Origin: Oligoflexia bacterium
Lineage (GTDB): Bacteria; Bdellovibrionota; Bdellovibrionia; Bdellovibrionales; UBA1609
Length of the DNA: 6,024 nt
Direction of reading: 5' to 3'
NCBI GenBank assembly: GCA_026914095.1
Contig: JAPPIY010000069.1
Span: 1-6,024, forward strand
The translations under genes were made by a program, and so were the position numbers. Below are positions 5,108-6,024 of this stretch, piece after piece. A model generated the notes under the pieces. The model was not told where the DNA came from, made no database searches, and worked only from the letters and a program-made list of their open reading frames with translations. Numbering within the stretch: the stretch's first letter is position 1; the number at the start of each line of letters is the position of its first letter.

Positions 5108-5830
5108 ATGAAAATAAATTTTACAAATAAAACTTTCTCATTTTTTCTTGTTCTCTCTTTATCATTTCACTTAATTGTCATTTTATTTTTGATTGTGTCA
5201 AAAAGCCTGCCCCATTTATTTAAAAAGGACAAAAATCTTTTAATACAAAACACCATTCGCATTGATACCATTGGTTTGCCGGATTTGCCCTCAAAACCAA
5301 AGGCAAAAAAAGAAAAAAGAAAAACAGCGCTAATTAAAAAACCAAAAAAAAACAAAGAAAAAATAAAGAAAAAAAGAAAAGAAAAACAAGCTCAAGCCAG
5401 AAAAAAAGAAAAACTAAAAGAAAATCAAGCGCAAAAAAATAGAGAAGAAAAAACAAGTTCCGCTAAAAATGACAAACTCAACAAAGGCAATAAACTCTCT
5501 AAGGGGACAAAAGATGGAAAAGAAAATTTAACAGCGCAACAGTTATCAGAGATCAGTATATATGCGAATCAAATTGACAGGCAAATCAGAGCGCAGTGGA
5601 GCCTGCCAAAGTACCTAACAGATAAAAAATTAACCGCTCAAGTGGAAATCAAAATAAATAAACAAGGCCACATTACCTATAAGCAAATTTTAATCTCATC
5701 TGGAAATGATCTGTTTGACAGTTTTGTGTTAAAAGCTATAGAAAATTCCGAGCCTTATCCCCCTCCACCTCCTGGCATTCAAAAATTCATAAAAAATGGC
5801 ATTGCTTTTGGATTATCCAGCAGAAATTAA
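5108..5830 (+). CDS. TonB/TolA-like energy transducer with lysine-rich linker
   Basis: A 240-residue inner-membrane-anchored periplasmic protein that should couple the TolQ/TolR-type motor to the outer membrane. Its single N-terminal membrane segment (about residues 10-31) carries the Ser-x3-His pair (Ser17, His21) found in TonB and TolA anchors. Residues 64-140 are an extremely Lys/Glu/Gln-rich, probably helical linker, closer in style to TolA than to the Pro-rich linker of TonB. Residues 146-240 form a TonB-type C-terminal domain. It reads IRAQWSLPKYL, then VEIKINKQGHI, then SSGNDLFDSFVLKAI, then a run of five prolines and GIAFGL. No strong ribosome site precedes the ATG at 5108; AAGCTGA is the best candidate. 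Whether to name it tolA or tonB is undecided; tolB and pal downstream would settle it. Confidence 0.88.
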   Translation: MKINFTNKTFSFFLVLSLSFHLIVILFLIVSKSLPHLFKKDKNLLIQNTIRIDTIGLPDLPSKPKAKKEKRKTALIKKPKKNKEKIKKKRKEKQAQARKKEKLKENQAQKNREEKTSSAKNDKLNKGNKLSKGTKDGKENLTAQQLSEISIYANQIDRQIRAQWSLPKYLTDKKLTAQVEIKINKQGHITYKQILISSGNDLFDSFVLKAIENSEPYPPPPPGIQKFIKNGIAFGLSSRN

Positions 5831-5915
5831 CTAGTCGGCGCTAAAAAAGCCCTGCCTATTGAAATTATTTTTAAATTTATGATTTTAAGAGGATAATATT
5901 TACAAGAAATCAGTT
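5831..5915. other. Short AT-rich gap between the tonB-like gene and repeat D
   Basis: I see no gene here. AAGAGG (5887-5892) could be a ribosome site, but no standard start codon follows at a suitable distance. The ATG at 5879 ends after five codons. No hairpin with a T-run is visible, so transcription may continue into a downstream gene outside the window. Confidence 0.5.
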
Positions 5916-6024
5916 TATACGGATCAGGTTTGAATTTTTCTGCTTTTTCTGGAGATTTCCGCCCCTGCTTGCGAGGGCATGCTTTCGCAGGATTTCCGTC
6001 TTCTGGAAGAAGACGGAACAAGTC
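5916..6024 (+). repeat. Palindromic miniature element, copy D (right end beyond window)
   Basis: The copy starts TATACGGATCAGGTTTGAAT and continues with TTTTTCTGGAGATTTCCGC, matching copy C (TTTTTTCTGGAGATTCCCGC) closely. The core is longer and richer in secondary structure: CCTGC (5964-5968) can pair with GCAGG (5987-5991). A further perfect 10-bp stem, TTCCGTCTTC (5994-6003) with GAAGACGGAA (6009-6018), has a 5-base loop. The closing arm is not reached by base 6024. In the phase read in copies B and C the frame stays open to the window edge (GSGLNFSAFSGDFRP...), but no start codon precedes it after the TAA at 5894. Confidence 0.75.
5994..6018. repeat. Perfect 10-bp hairpin inside copy D
   Basis: TTCCGTCTTC and GAAGACGGAA are exact reverse complements around the loop TGGAA. 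Copies A, B and C lack it, so it is a module specific to this copy or a second small palindrome nested in it. The bases after it (CAAGTC) are not T-rich, so it is not a classical terminator. Confidence 0.7.

Noticed and set aside
5879..5896. Start of a downstream gene at the ATG at 5879
   Set aside because: The frame closes at TAA after five codons (ATG ATT TTA AGA GGA).
5994..6018. Terminator for the tol-like cluster
   Set aside because: The stem is good but no run of T follows, and it is part of repeat D about 160 bases past the last gene.
5827..6021. Minus-strand open frame of 64 codons at the right end
   Set aside because: It is mainly the antisense reading of repeat D (with an AKAC-type peptide), has no recognisable protein character and overlaps the tonB-like stop codon.

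Overview
The window comes from a clearly AT-rich bacterium with proteobacterial-type genes. Its iron-sulfur (Suf) proteins and its TolQ/TolR/TonB-like proteins are Gram-negative in character. The Rrf2 regulator beside sufB and the style of the TonB C-terminal domain remind me of Bdellovibrionota, but this is memory of the families and not a database result. An AT-rich host-associated alpha- or gammaproteobacterium is also possible.

Layout. Bases 1-2345 on the minus strand hold a suf operon read leftwards: an Rrf2-family regulator, then sufB, then the first 113 codons of sufC, which runs off the left edge. Bases 2346-2646 are a divergent intergenic region with promoter-like signals, one copy of a palindromic repeat and a second, unrelated inverted repeat. 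Bases 2647-5830 on the plus strand hold a tightly packed cluster: a membrane-anchored protein that looks like a decayed glycerophosphodiester phosphodiesterase, a TolQ/ExbB proton-channel subunit, a TolR/ExbD subunit, and a TonB/TolA-like energy transducer. The last three form a proton-motive-force machine spanning the inner membrane and periplasm. Bases 5831-6024 are non-coding as far as can be seen, and most of this is another repeat copy.

The most interesting content is a family of four miniature palindromic elements (called A-D here), all in the same orientation. They have TATAC...GTATA-like inverted ends, an apparent TA target duplication and a GC-rich hairpin core. A lies in the divergent intergenic region and D follows the tonB-like gene. 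B and C lie inside reading frames. With TA duplication assumed, B is exactly 93 bp (31 codons) and C exactly 147 bp (49 codons). The 54-bp difference equals three extra copies of an 18-bp tandem unit. Both are read in the same phase and give related peptides (FS-DSR-R--DC...E-SNR). Removing C from tolQ restores a compact signal peptide, so the inserted residues probably sit in a part cut off from the mature protein. The elements resemble in concept the Rickettsia palindromic elements found inside genes and the TA-inserting Correia elements of Neisseria, but the sequences are not ones I can assign to a named family.
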